The notes: generated by a model from the letters alone, not told the origin. A stretch of DNA of 33,609 nt from Actinomycetota bacterium (GCA_011046085.1 DSBK01000028.1:1-33609); one strand, 5' to 3'. Numbered from the stretch's first letter, positions 1 through 7,774 are shown. A program made the numbers and translations.

Positions 1-630
1 CACAAAAAGGTGCTGAAAATAATGAGAGAGAAAAGCCTTCTCTGTAAAATAAAGCGTGCTTTTGTAAAAACAACGGATTCGAATCACAAGCTGGCCACCT
101 ACCCCAATATTGCCAGAGATATTCTCTTAACGGGTATCAACCAGCTTTGGGTATCCGACATAACCTATATTCGCTTACCTCAAGAATTTGTTTACTTGGC
201 TGTTATCCTTGATGCGTATTCAAGAAAGGTTGTCGGTTGGCATCTTTCAAAAAGGATCGACTCCAATCTTTGTCTTCGCGCTTTAGATGCAGCCCTTTCT
301 TTCCGAAATATTTCAAAAGGCCTTGTTCATCACTCTGACCAAGGCATCCAGTATGCCACTTGCAACTACGTTAACAAGTTAAAAGAAAACGGCATCAAGA
401 TTAGCATGAGTCGCAAAGGTAATCCATACGACAATGCCAAGGCCGAGAGCTTCTTTAAAACCTTAAAGAGAGAGGAGGTCTACCTATTCGAATACGAAAC
501 GTTTGCCGAAGCTAAATTGCGTATTGGTAGTTTCATTGAAGATGTGTACAATCAAAAGAGATTACATTCATCACTTGGCTATGTGCCACCCAATGAATTT
601 GAGGGGCAAATCGTAGCCATGGTGTCTTAA
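1..630 (+). CDS. IS3-family transposase OrfB (DDE integrase core), 5' partial
   Basis: This is the catalytic subunit of an IS3 transposase. The frame is open to base 1, so the first in-frame GTG at 10 is internal and the N-terminus is missing. The retroviral-integrase fold residues are visible: D in WVSDITYI, D in HHSDQGIQY and E in NAKAESFFKTLK. The C-terminal signature YNQKRLHSSLGYVPPNEFE is typical of the family. The HTH-21 segment begins upstream of the window; only its tail (REKSLLCKIKRAF) is seen. In intact elements OrfB is made by programmed frameshifting from OrfA, and that junction cannot be examined here. The catalytic residues are intact, so the element may still be active if its left half is complete. 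Confidence 0.93.
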   Translation, partial: HKKVLKIMREKSLLCKIKRAFVKTTDSNHKLATYPNIARDILLTGINQLWVSDITYIRLPQEFVYLAVILDAYSRKVVGWHLSKRIDSNLCLRALDAALSFRNISKGLVHHSDQGIQYATCNYVNKLKENGIKISMSRKGNPYDNAKAESFFKTLKREEVYLFEYETFAEAKLRIGSFIEDVYNQKRLHSSLGYVPPNEFEGQIVAMVS

Positions 631-660
631 CTTATTGTCGGAAATTTGGGGTTCACTCCA
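1..660 (+). mobile_element. IS3-family insertion sequence, right part (left end outside window)
   Basis: The window opens inside the orfB transposase of an IS3-family element. Thirty bases after the transposase stop lies a stretch ending in TTCACTCCA at 660, which looks like a typical IS3 right inverted repeat ending in CA. Beyond it the sequence changes to a different, interrupted gene. The left end, orfA and the target duplication are not in the window, so the exact right boundary is inferred from the terminal motif. Confidence 0.75.
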
Positions 661-976
661 TTTGTATGTCTTCGCCAACCATAAACAAGAAGCAAAAGAC
701 TTTGAAACTGAGTTTGCCAACTGGATAGAGCCGAAAAATGTTCAGGATTTTCTTTACTCCTTAAAACCATTTGTAAAAGAAAAGATGTTTCTCACAAAAC
801 TTAGAACCACGTTTAAGCAAAACCAAATAAAAGATGATATTTATTTAAATCAAGCTGCTAACGATGAACCAATGGAGCTGATGATAAACTGGTATATTAT
901 TTGGGCATTGCTAATTTTTGGTATTTTACTCCTTAAGCTCGGCGGATTATACTACGTTAAGCATTTTGAAGATTAA
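661..976 (+). pseudogene. 3' remnant of a membrane-protein gene cut by the IS3 element
   Basis: An open frame runs from the IS end to a stop at 976. Its only possible start is a TTG at 635 inside the IS terminus, with no ribosome binding site, so the upstream part of the gene was probably displaced by the insertion. The remnant has a charged, Lys/Glu-rich soluble segment followed by one hydrophobic helix (IIWALLIFGILLLKLGG) and a short charged tail, as in a C-terminally anchored membrane protein. The next gene starts 12 bases later, so the two were probably co-transcribed. I do not recognise the family. Confidence 0.6.
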
Positions 977-987
977 GGAAGGACAGA

Positions 988-1428
988 ATGCTCTTTGGCG
1001 TTGGATTGTTTGAGATTTTTATTCCAGTAATCTTAGGCGGCTTGATTTTCGTTGCTTTTATAGCAATCAAAATAGTAAATATAAAAACAGAGGAGGAAAA
1101 AGTGAAGATTTTAGAAAACATGAGCCTAAAAAAAGTATATCTTTACCTTATGTCGTTTGTGGGGTTTATAATGGTCATCATCGGCGGGGTAAGTATCTTA
1201 AATATAATTTACAAATTAATTATCTATACCGCCTTCCCAGAAACAACTCAACAGCCAGGTATAATGCCGGGAGATATGTCTCCCTACATTCAGGAACTTA
1301 CTTATACATTACCCGAAAGCTTAGCACAATTAACCATCGGAATTCCTGTCTGGCTTTTTCATTGGAAAAAAGTACAAAAAGCTGAAAAGGAAGATGTTGA
1401 AAAAGAGAAAGAAGTTATTAAAACTTAA
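988..1428 (+). CDS. Small membrane protein, DUF5671-like
   Basis: A 146-residue membrane protein with a good Shine-Dalgarno sequence (AAGGAAGG) before ATG 988. Hydrophobic segments lie at about residues 5-28 and 48-78, with a weaker one at about 112-125. The end of the third, IGIPVWLFHWKKV, and the segment around YLYLMSFVGFIMVIIGG resemble DUF5671-type proteins, whose function is unknown. The C-terminus is charged and probably cytoplasmic. It follows the IS-truncated gene closely and may be the surviving distal gene of that operon. Its last 11 bases overlap tail to tail with the ferredoxin gene on the other strand. The family assignment is from recall of the pattern only. Confidence 0.65.
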   Translation: MLFGVGLFEIFIPVILGGLIFVAFIAIKIVNIKTEEEKVKILENMSLKKVYLYLMSFVGFIMVIIGGVSILNIIYKLIIYTAFPETTQQPGIMPGDMSPYIQELTYTLPESLAQLTIGIPVWLFHWKKVQKAEKEDVEKEKEVIKT

Positions 1429-1825
1429 CTTCTATTAACCCAAGCGGACATACCTTTACGCAAAGTCCACAGAGGATGCATTTATCCTTATCAAACTCCA
1501 GCTCAAATGTTTTGGGGTTAAGATAAAGCGCTCCAGGACGGCAAACAGCAGTACAGGCACCACAATCTATGCATTCTTCCTCATTTAAAATAATGTCTCT
1601 TGCGGCCTCTTCGACGGTTACATTCTGGCTCTTTAAATAAGCTATGCCCTCTTCTATCTTGTCCTTGGGACCGTCAAGCTCCAAAACCATGCGTCCCGTT
1701 TCCTCTTCGTATATCTCAGCACGCAAAATATTTATTATAAGGTCATAGTCCTTTACGAGGTGGTAAGTAATCGGCTGTTCAATTTTTTCAGGAGGAAAGG
1801 TGAGGACTACTTTCTTTTTTGCCAT
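1418..1825 (-). CDS. NIL-domain 2[4Fe-4S] ferredoxin, partner of homocysteine synthesis
   Basis: A 135-residue protein with an N-terminal NIL domain (about 1-75, as found in methionine transporter ATPases) followed by two [4Fe-4S] motifs, CIDCGACTAVCRPGAL and CILCGLCVKVCPLGLI. It starts one base after the stop of the DUF39 gene and has a strong ribosome binding site (AAAGGAGG), so the two are translated from one message. In Methanosarcina the equivalent pair (MA1821/MA1822) is required for sulfide-dependent conversion of aspartate semialdehyde to homocysteine. The ferredoxin part probably supplies electrons or shuttles sulfur, and the NIL part may sense or bind the methionine-family product. 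The role here is inferred from the pairing. Confidence 0.9.
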   Translation of the reverse strand: MAKKKVVLTFPPEKIEQPITYHLVKDYDLIINILRAEIYEEETGRMVLELDGPKDKIEEGIAYLKSQNVTVEEAARDIILNEEECIDCGACTAVCRPGALYLNPKTFELEFDKDKCILCGLCVKVCPLGLIEVKF

Positions 1826-1826
1826 T

Positions 1827-2993
1827 TTACAAATCCTCCTTTGTTCGAATGTCCAACGTTTTGGTTATACCCTCTTCATGCAAATTTTGAACCGGTTTCG
1901 TCAGCAAGAAGTCGCCTTTCTTAATCCACGATTTCAAAACTTGCGCAATTTCCCTCGCCTTCGCGTAACTTGAGATAGAAGCAGTCGGGACCTCTTTTCC
2001 CCGAAGAGTAATCTTACCTTTTCTTAAATCTGCATAGGTAATTCTTCCCAGAGTGGGTTTGTCTCTCTTCGGCACGCTATAGTCCACGATATCCACGTAG
2101 ATATCTTTATTGCTTATGCTCACAAATTCAACCATCTCTTCATCCAGGATGGGGATGGGAATACCTATACCTATAAAAATGGACACGCCATATTTATAAA
2201 AAGCAGCCGCCTTCAAATAATCCCCGCTCATTTCCTTAAGATTTCCAATAAGAGCAAGCACGCCGGCATTGGACGTTGGGATACCCTTATCCGTTCTCTC
2301 TTTGCTCGGGTTGTGCTGCGTCCCTTCCCAGGCAACATAACCTTGGGCTCCGCATAGAAAAATTCTCGTTCCGATGCCAATGGTTCGATAATATGGGTCA
2401 TTTAAAAGCGGACTCAACTGACCCGAGGTAGCATAGGTCGCGTTTCCGAATTTTGGAAGAAGCGTTCCCATGTAAGTATAGATGGTTTTATTTGTTGAAT
2501 TTACCGCCACGGCATAGTTTTGATAAGCGTTTCTCGGATTAAACAAATATGCTTGATTAATGGTGTCTTTTGTAATATATGTTTCTATCTCGGCTCGAGG
2601 ATAACAGTCGGTAACACTCCCTAGCGCCTTCAATTTTACGGGTTTTCCGGTAATCAAATCTTCTATAACATGTGCCCCGCCGTATCGCATACCTTCCGAT
2701 TCCGAAAACTCAGTTGCCCCAATATAAGCGTCAACAGCTGCTATCCCAGCATAGGCGGGCACATCGTTTAACCAAACCTTCTTCATCTTTATGGGTGGAT
2801 CAGAATGACCGAAGTTTAAGAAAGCTCCGCTTGAACACATCGGACTAAAAGTGGCGGTGGTGACAACGTCAACTTCTTTGGCGGTTTGCTTAACGCCTTT
2901 TTCTTTTACGATATCGATTATTTGCTCGGCGGTTACGACAACCGCCTCGCCTTTTTTAATTTTTTCATTTATCTCTTCAAAACTCTTTACCAT
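1827..2993 (-). CDS. L-aspartate semialdehyde sulfurtransferase-type homocysteine biosynthesis protein (DUF39)
   Basis: A DUF39/HcyBio family enzyme of 388 residues. It is expected to make homocysteine from aspartate semialdehyde and sulfide, bypassing the acyl-homoserine route. Family-typical segments include VVTTATFSPMCSSGAFLNFGH, with its conserved cysteine, GGAHVIEDLITGKPVKLKALG, and ARIFLCGAQGYV-like text near the middle. An upstream ATG at 3023 is in frame but lacks a ribosome binding site. ATG 2993 is preceded by AGGGAG at good spacing and gives the family-like start MVKSFEEIN, so I chose it. The NIL-ferredoxin partner follows with a one-base gap. The pair implies methionine synthesis from free sulfide under anoxic conditions. 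Confidence 0.9.
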   Translation of the reverse strand: MVKSFEEINEKIKKGEAVVVTAEQIIDIVKEKGVKQTAKEVDVVTTATFSPMCSSGAFLNFGHSDPPIKMKKVWLNDVPAYAGIAAVDAYIGATEFSESEGMRYGGAHVIEDLITGKPVKLKALGSVTDCYPRAEIETYITKDTINQAYLFNPRNAYQNYAVAVNSTNKTIYTYMGTLLPKFGNATYATSGQLSPLLNDPYYRTIGIGTRIFLCGAQGYVAWEGTQHNPSKERTDKGIPTSNAGVLALIGNLKEMSGDYLKAAAFYKYGVSIFIGIGIPIPILDEEMVEFVSISNKDIYVDIVDYSVPKRDKPTLGRITYADLRKGKITLRGKEVPTASISSYAKAREIAQVLKSWIKKGDFLLTKPVQNLHEEGITKTLDIRTKEDL

Positions 2994-3099
2994 TTGACAC
3001 TCCCTATGATTAACTTTTTTCATTTTATCACTTAAGATGCAGTTATCAAATTGTATTTCGGATACCGATCTGACGATATTTTGGCCTTATTCAAATTTA

Positions 3100-3345
3100 G
3101 GGATTACTTCTTCGCTACCGCTTCTCGTAATGACCTCATTTTCGTCACTGCGAACAACCAACCTGTTCCGAAAACCTGTCAGGGTTCTGAGGAAAGAGAG
3201 TGTGGTAGTCTCTAGATTGCTTCGTCACTGTCGTTCCTCGCCTGCCTGCCGGTAGGCACGGCAATGACCCACTTTTTCCTTGTCATCACGAGGGATTTAG
3301 CCCGTGGTGATCTCGAGAGATTGCTTCGCTCGCAATAACAAAACT
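3100..3345. repeat. Cluster of degenerate GTCATTGCGAG-type palindromic interspersed repeats
   Basis: The 324-base gap between the homocysteine gene and the pyrophosphatase gene holds no convincing gene. It consists of two to three degenerate copies of a palindromic repeat of the kind scattered between genes in many bacterial genomes. Recognisable pieces are AGATTGCTTCGTCACTG, GGCAATGACC, TTGTCATCACGAGGGATT and GAGATTGCTTCGCTCGCAAT. A 21-base GC-rich palindromic block at 3241-3261 recurs with 18 of 21 matches inside pcrA at 5132-5152. A further fragment lies at about 20189-20215. An open frame at 3037-3255 is produced by the repeat and is not a gene. Confidence 0.75.
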
Positions 3346-3347
3346 TC

Positions 3348-4964
3348 CTAAACCACTCGCGCTATCACTGGAGCAATTTGTTTCTTTCTGGAAATTACCC
3401 CCGGCAAAAATGCGCTATTTTCTTTAAGTTTTACTCCAAAACCTTTCTCGATAATCCTCGTTCTTCCGCTAGCTAAAAGTTCTGTGCCAACTTTCATAAT
3501 GTCGGTTACCATCAAAAGCACCAAGTCCATGTCTTTATCGTTTCGAATTTTTTCCATCTCTTGCAAAATTCCATCTTTTTTGTCCAAAATTACTTTCAAA
3601 TCGGTCGTCTCAACTTGCCCCACACCTATTTTCACATCGTTCAAATTGTACACTTTAAAATCGGCCATAATTAATTCTCTGGGACTCATGGTGGAAACAC
3701 CGGAGCCCTCGCTATACATTTTGATCCCAAACTCCATCGGTTCTACACCAGCTATTTTCCCCAATTCTTCGATGGAAACTTCGTCTTTTCTGGTCGCGGT
3801 GGGCGATTTCAAAAGAACAGTGTCGGATAAAATAGCGGCCATAAGGATCCCCGCCATCTCCTTTGGTGGTTCGATACCATTCTTTTTGAACTGCTCCCAC
3901 ACGATTGTCGAAGTTGAGCCCACGGGTTCATTTATTACCGATATCGGTTCCGCCGTCTGAATATCTCCCAAACGATGATGGTCTATGATTTCTAAGATAT
4001 TTGCCTGCTCAATCCCTTCAGCAGACTGACCCTTTTCGCTGTGGTCCATCAAAATAACTTTTCTTCTCAACGGATTTATGAGATCAGACCGCGTGACCAC
4101 ACCTATTACAGAATTGTCATCATCCAAAACAAAACCCTGCCTGTATTCGGAAGTCAGAAGGTCCTCAGTAACTTCGCTTAAGAGATCGTCTTCTTGCAGC
4201 GTAAATGTATCTTTATCCATTATCTTTTCAACGGGGATACTCAAGTTTATCAACCTGGCAGCCGCAAATGTATCTTGAGAAGTAACTATTATGGCTACCT
4301 TATTCTCTTTGGCCATCTTTTTAATTTTCTCAGAAGGAGCAAACCCCCCGGTTACAACAAGACAAGCAGCGCCTTTTTCAATCGCGGTTATCTGAGCGCC
4401 TGGACGATTTCCTAAGATGACAATATCTCCGGGACTTATGAATTCGGCCATGGATTCAGGCAACATGGCTCCAATGAGAACATTGCCCGATATAACATCG
4501 CTTGAATTGCCAACAATTATCTTTCCACCCAAAGTTTGGGCAATTTTCTCCAGCTTTATTTCTATCTCTTTCAAGCTTCTAATCTTTAATTCCTCAATGT
4601 ACTGATGAGCTATGTTCCTTTCAGTAACCACACCCAAAAGACGACCGTTCTTATTAACAACGGGAACTCCCCTAATATTTCGCTCATAAATCAACTCTCC
4701 GATATCCTTTATCGATGATTTGGGTGAGGCGGTAACTATAGGAGAGGTCATAACGTCTTTAACTCTCGTTTTTACGTGAGAAAGATATTTTGGAGATGAA
4801 ACATTAAAGTAATTTAAGACAAATTCAGTTTCCTTGTTAATCTTGCCCAGACAAACCGCGACATAATTGTTTTCGCCAACCTTGTTTTTAAGATAAGCGT
4901 AAGCAACCGCCGAGCAGATGGAGTCCGTATCAGGATTTTTGTGTCCCGTAACGTAAACAGACAT
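3348..4964 (-). CDS. ppaC: Manganese-dependent inorganic pyrophosphatase with CBS-DRTGG regulatory insert
   Basis: A family II inorganic pyrophosphatase, hydrolysing pyrophosphate to phosphate in the cytoplasm. The DHH catalytic half is split by a regulatory insert. Residues 1-65 carry GHKNPDTDSI with metal ligands H8, D12 and D14. A first CBS motif lies at about 68-125, a DRTGG domain at about 130-240 and a second CBS motif at about 245-300. The DHH half then resumes with MDHSE and the IIDHHRLGD motif, and the DHHA2 domain ends with the substrate-binding SRKKQIAP. The 538-residue length fits CBS-PPases such as that of Clostridium perfringens, which AMP inhibits and diadenosine polyphosphates activate. 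That regulation is known of the family and inferred here. The gene ends 9 bases upstream of nothing but repeats, and starts 9 bases after pcrA's stop, so the two may be co-transcribed. Confidence 0.95.
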   Translation of the reverse strand: MSVYVTGHKNPDTDSICSAVAYAYLKNKVGENNYVAVCLGKINKETEFVLNYFNVSSPKYLSHVKTRVKDVMTSPIVTASPKSSIKDIGELIYERNIRGVPVVNKNGRLLGVVTERNIAHQYIEELKIRSLKEIEIKLEKIAQTLGGKIIVGNSSDVISGNVLIGAMLPESMAEFISPGDIVILGNRPGAQITAIEKGAACLVVTGGFAPSEKIKKMAKENKVAIIVTSQDTFAAARLINLSIPVEKIMDKDTFTLQEDDLLSEVTEDLLTSEYRQGFVLDDDNSVIGVVTRSDLINPLRRKVILMDHSEKGQSAEGIEQANILEIIDHHRLGDIQTAEPISVINEPVGSTSTIVWEQFKKNGIEPPKEMAGILMAAILSDTVLLKSPTATRKDEVSIEELGKIAGVEPMEFGIKMYSEGSGVSTMSPRELIMADFKVYNLNDVKIGVGQVETTDLKVILDKKDGILQEMEKIRNDKDMDLVLLMVTDIMKVGTELLASGRTRIIEKGFGVKLKENSAFLPGVISRKKQIAPVIARVV

Positions 4965-4973
4965 CTTTATCTC

Positions 4974-7082
4974 CTAACTGATCTTTTCCAGTGGGGCGTA
5001 CTCCAGCAACAGCTTCTTTTCTCCAACCCCTGTAAAAAGTACCGTAACTTCGCTTTCTCCCCCAACTGAAACAACCTTGCCCTCACCGAAAGTTTTGTGT
5101 CTCACCCTATCGCCCAAGGAAAACCTACCTGCCTGCCTGTCGGCAGACACGGCCGTCAGGCACGGAACATCTTCAAATAAATCATCGGGTATCTCTTTTA
5201 TAAACCTTGAGACCAAATTGTAATTGGTTGAGCCCCACAAATTCCTCGACCACGCGGATGTGAAATAGAGTTTTTCCATCGCCCGAGTCATTCCAACATA
5301 GCACAAGCGCCTCTCTTCCTCTAATTCCTCAGCCTCCGTCATCGACCGAGAATGAGGGAAAACTCCTTCCTCCATCCCCACGACAAAAACAATCGGGAAT
5401 TCTAATCCTTTGGCATTATGTAAGGTCATCAAGGTAACGGTTTCGGCAACTTCATCGTAAGAGTCAATATCTGTGACAAGAGATATGTGTTCCAAAAAAC
5501 CATCCAACCTTTTTTCGGGAAAAGAACTTTCAAATTCCATTACAACTGATATAAATTCCTTTATATTCTCAACCCGGCCAATGGCCTCAAAGGTTTTTTG
5601 TTCCTGCCAAAAGGCCAAATAGCCCGTAACATCGAGCAATTTTTCGACCAAAAACTGGATATTGTCCTCTTTGTATTCCACAAATTCTTCCAGCATATCC
5701 AAAAAATCCTTAATTTTCTTCTTGGCTGATGAAGATAGCCACGGATTTTCTTCCACCCTTTTTAGGGCATCATAAAAAGAAATTCTTTGCTGCTTTGCAA
5801 ATTTATCCACGTAAGAAACGGAGGTTTTTCCTATTCCCCGAGCTGGAACATTTATTACTCGCTTCATGCTAACCGCATCATAGGGATTGGATATAACTTT
5901 TAAATAAGCCAAAACATCCTTTATTTCCTGCCGCTCATAGAACCTTACGCCACCCACTATCCTATACGGCAACCCATATCGTAAGAAAATCTCCTCAAGA
6001 ACCCTTGACTGCGCATTGGTTCGGTAAAAGATAGCAAAATCCCGACAGCTTCTCTTTTCCTCCTTGCAAAGACGCTCTATTTCACTCGCAACAAAGGCGG
6101 CTTCCTCATGCTCGTTTTCCGCCTGAAAATGAACGATGGAATCTCCCTTGTTATTGCTTGTCCACAAATTTTTCGGTTTCCGTCCCCTGTTATTTTCAAT
6201 CACATAATTTGACGCTTCCAAAATTAACTGCGTCGAACGGTAATTTTGCTCAAGCCGAATTATTTTGGCCTCGGGATAATCCAATTCAAATTCCAATATG
6301 TTTTTAATATCCGCGCCCCTGAATCTGTAAATACTTTGGTCGGGATCTCCAACCACGCAAACATTCCTATGCTTGCCGGCCAAAAGATTTACGAGTTTGT
6401 ATTGAGCATGGTTTGTGTCCTGATATTCATCAACCAGAATATATTTAAACTCGTTTCTATAGAATCCCAAAACACTGGGAAAAAGATTGAGCAAATTAAC
6501 GGTCATCATAATTAAATCATCGAAATCGAGCGCGTTATTTTCGGTCATCCTTTGCTGATAAAGCTGATAAATTTCCGCGACCACTTTATCAAAATAAGAG
6601 TCCGCTTGAGACGAAAAAGTATCGGCGTCCAAAAGCTCGTTTTTGGCGGTTGAAATCCTGTTCTTAATCGCTCGGGGCGCGTATTTTTTTGTATCGTAAT
6701 TTAAATCCCTAAGACAATGACCAATTAACCTCACCCTGTCATCGTCATCATAAATTACAAAATTGCCTTTAAGTCCAAGCCGCTCAATATTTCTCCTTAA
6801 AATCCTTACGCATGTCGCATGAAACGTTCCAATCCACATGCCTCGCGCCACCCTACCTATTAAGGACGAAATCCGCCCCTTCATCTCATCGGCGGCTTTG
6901 TTGGTAAAGGTGATGGCCAAAATATTACGCGGGTCCAACCCTTTTTCTTTTATGAGGTAAGCCACCTTGTGAGTCAAAACCCTGGTTTTACCGCTACCGG
7001 CCCCGGCAAGAACTATTACAGGCCCTTCCGTGCAAGAAACGGCTTCTCTTTGGTCTGGATTTAAAGCTTCAAGTAAATTCAT
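4974..7082 (-). CDS. pcrA: ATP-dependent DNA helicase PcrA/UvrD
   Basis: An SF1A 3'-5' DNA helicase acting in repair, rolling-circle replication and removal of recombinase filaments. Motifs in order are the Q-motif glutamine 11, Walker A GAGSGKT (27-33), Walker B VDEYQDTN (217-224), VGDPDQSIYRFRGA, TLHNAKGLEFPIVF and ERRLCYVGMTRA. The C-terminal Tudor-like domain is RVRHKTFGEGKVVSV, marking PcrA rather than Rep. The linker at about residues 638-653 (LTAVSADRQAG region) is encoded by a palindromic repeat insertion that also occurs in intergenic DNA. A near-perfect TATAAT lies only 7 bases upstream of the ATG, so the message may be leaderless. The gene lies immediately downstream of the cassette array. 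Confidence 0.97.
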   Translation of the reverse strand: MNLLEALNPDQREAVSCTEGPVIVLAGAGSGKTRVLTHKVAYLIKEKGLDPRNILAITFTNKAADEMKGRISSLIGRVARGMWIGTFHATCVRILRRNIERLGLKGNFVIYDDDDRVRLIGHCLRDLNYDTKKYAPRAIKNRISTAKNELLDADTFSSQADSYFDKVVAEIYQLYQQRMTENNALDFDDLIMMTVNLLNLFPSVLGFYRNEFKYILVDEYQDTNHAQYKLVNLLAGKHRNVCVVGDPDQSIYRFRGADIKNILEFELDYPEAKIIRLEQNYRSTQLILEASNYVIENNRGRKPKNLWTSNNKGDSIVHFQAENEHEEAAFVASEIERLCKEEKRSCRDFAIFYRTNAQSRVLEEIFLRYGLPYRIVGGVRFYERQEIKDVLAYLKVISNPYDAVSMKRVINVPARGIGKTSVSYVDKFAKQQRISFYDALKRVEENPWLSSSAKKKIKDFLDMLEEFVEYKEDNIQFLVEKLLDVTGYLAFWQEQKTFEAIGRVENIKEFISVVMEFESSFPEKRLDGFLEHISLVTDIDSYDEVAETVTLMTLHNAKGLEFPIVFVVGMEEGVFPHSRSMTEAEELEEERRLCYVGMTRAMEKLYFTSAWSRNLWGSTNYNLVSRFIKEIPDDLFEDVPCLTAVSADRQAGRFSLGDRVRHKTFGEGKVVSVGGESEVTVLFTGVGEKKLLLEYAPLEKIS
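5125..5166. repeat. Palindromic repeat fragment inserted in frame in pcrA
   Basis: A GC-rich, self-complementary stretch (CCTGCCTGTCGGCAGACAC and its continuation GGCCGTCAGGCACGG) that stands out from the AT-rich gene around it. Bases 5132-5152 match the intergenic copy at 3241-3261 at 18 of 21 positions. It adds about 14 codons without breaking the frame, in the variable linker between the helicase core and the C-terminal domain. Confidence 0.65.
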
Positions 7083-7089
7083 GCTCTAA

Positions 7090-7118
7090 ATTATAGCCGA
7101 AAATTGGATAAGAATCAG
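7090..7118 (-). promoter_or_regulatory. Putative pcrA promoter, possibly leaderless
   Basis: On the minus strand a perfect -10 hexamer TATAAT (7090-7095) is preceded, 17 bases away, by the weak -35 CTGATT (7113-7118). The ATG of pcrA begins 7 bases after the -10, where transcription would normally start. No clear Shine-Dalgarno sequence fits in this space. Confidence 0.5.
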
Positions 7119-7194
7119 TCTTTTTTGATTGAAAGTTAAGCTATGAATTTCTATGGTTCCTTTGAGGGAGATTTGAGTAAATTGGAAAGGTTGA

Positions 7195-7276
7195 GCCTAA
7201 CGGATTGCGTCAGTTGAGTGCCGTGGTCACCACGACATTGGCGAGCAGCCACGGCAACTTCACACAATTGTTATCC
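7195..7276 (-). other. attC recombination site of cassette C (toxin-antitoxin)
   Basis: An 82-base imperfect palindrome at the 3' end of the toxin gene. Read on the minus strand it starts with the R'' box GGATAAC (7270-7276) and ends with the R' box GTTAGGC (7195-7201), a perfect match to the integron core-site consensus GTTRRRY. The inner arms GCCGTGG and CCACGGC pair, as do AGTT and AACT outside them, with three unpaired bases on one side as expected for attC extrahelical bases. The toxin's stop codon lies inside R''. Its orientation matches the other two attC sites. Confidence 0.8.
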
Positions 7277-7537
7277 GCTTGACTTATATACATCGCGTCG
7301 ATGTCCTGCTTGCACAATAATGACAACGAGAACATCATCGAAAATTTCATAAATAATACGATAATTACCTTGTCGAATTCGGTATCGGTTTTGCTCAGAC
7401 AACTTCTCATAACCAAACATTCTGGGATTCTCAGCAAGTTGATCAAATCGACGTAAGATGCGAGCCACATCTTTCTTGGGAATGGCTCACAGATCTTTGG
7501 TAACCGAACTACGAAAACGAAGACTATATTTTGCCAT
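7271..7537 (-). pseudogene. RelE/ParE-family toxin, interrupted by an in-frame TGA
   Basis: The full frame starts at ATG 7537, overlaps the antitoxin's end by 14 bases and reads MAKYSLRFRSSVTKDL, then a TGA at 7487-7489, then AIPKKDVARILRRF and on to the stop at 7271. A one-base C-to-T change of CGA would explain the stop, since Arg fits the family there. The rest is a normal RelE/ParE toxin: NRYRIRQGNYRIIYEI and a hydrophobic strand followed by AGHRRDVYK, where the basic and aromatic residues usually act. An internal GTG at 7468 could give only the last 65 residues and has no ribosome binding site. Such toxins cleave ribosome-bound mRNA (RelE) or poison gyrase (ParE). As read, the toxin is probably dead. 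Confidence 0.85.
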
Positions 7538-7757
7538 GAGCCTTAAGGTCATTTAGAAGTTCTTCATAAGTCAGTAAGGGTTCATGAGCACGTTCTTCGA
7601 AGGCTTCGATGTCTTCCTTATCCTCACGAAGGATAAGCCGGACAGCTTCATTGACTATTTCAGATAAGGAACGTTGGGAATGAGCTGCTTTTATACGAAG
7701 CGCATGATGAAGTTCGGGATCAAAATAAACAGTGGAACGTTTGCTAACAGTACTCAT
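7524..7757 (-). CDS. Ribbon-helix-helix antitoxin of the RelE/ParE-type pair
   Basis: A 77-residue protein with an N-terminal RHH/CopG DNA-binding domain (SKRSTVYFDPELHHALRIKA, then SLSEIVNEAVRLIL). It has an acidic C-terminal tail (EAFEERAHEPLLTYEELLNDL) of the kind that wraps around RelE/ParE toxins. It has a clear ribosome binding site (TGGAGG) and its own promoter inside the cassette. Such antitoxins neutralise the toxin and repress their own operon. The gene is intact although its toxin is interrupted. Toxin-antitoxin pairs with private promoters are common in large chromosomal integron arrays, where they are thought to stabilise the array. Confidence 0.9.
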   Translation of the reverse strand: MSTVSKRSTVYFDPELHHALRIKAAHSQRSLSEIVNEAVRLILREDKEDIEAFEERAHEPLLTYEELLNDLKAHGKI

Positions 7758-7774
7758 TATTAACCTCCATAATC

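Noticed and set aside
3037-3255. 72-residue plus-strand ORF between the homocysteine and pyrophosphatase genes
   Set aside because: It is made of interspersed repeat sequence, has no ribosome binding site and a low-complexity, unlikely protein.
7210-7470. 86-residue minus-strand ORF overlapping the toxin
   Set aside because: It is an out-of-frame shadow of the toxin gene and attC site; the toxin frame has clear family motifs.
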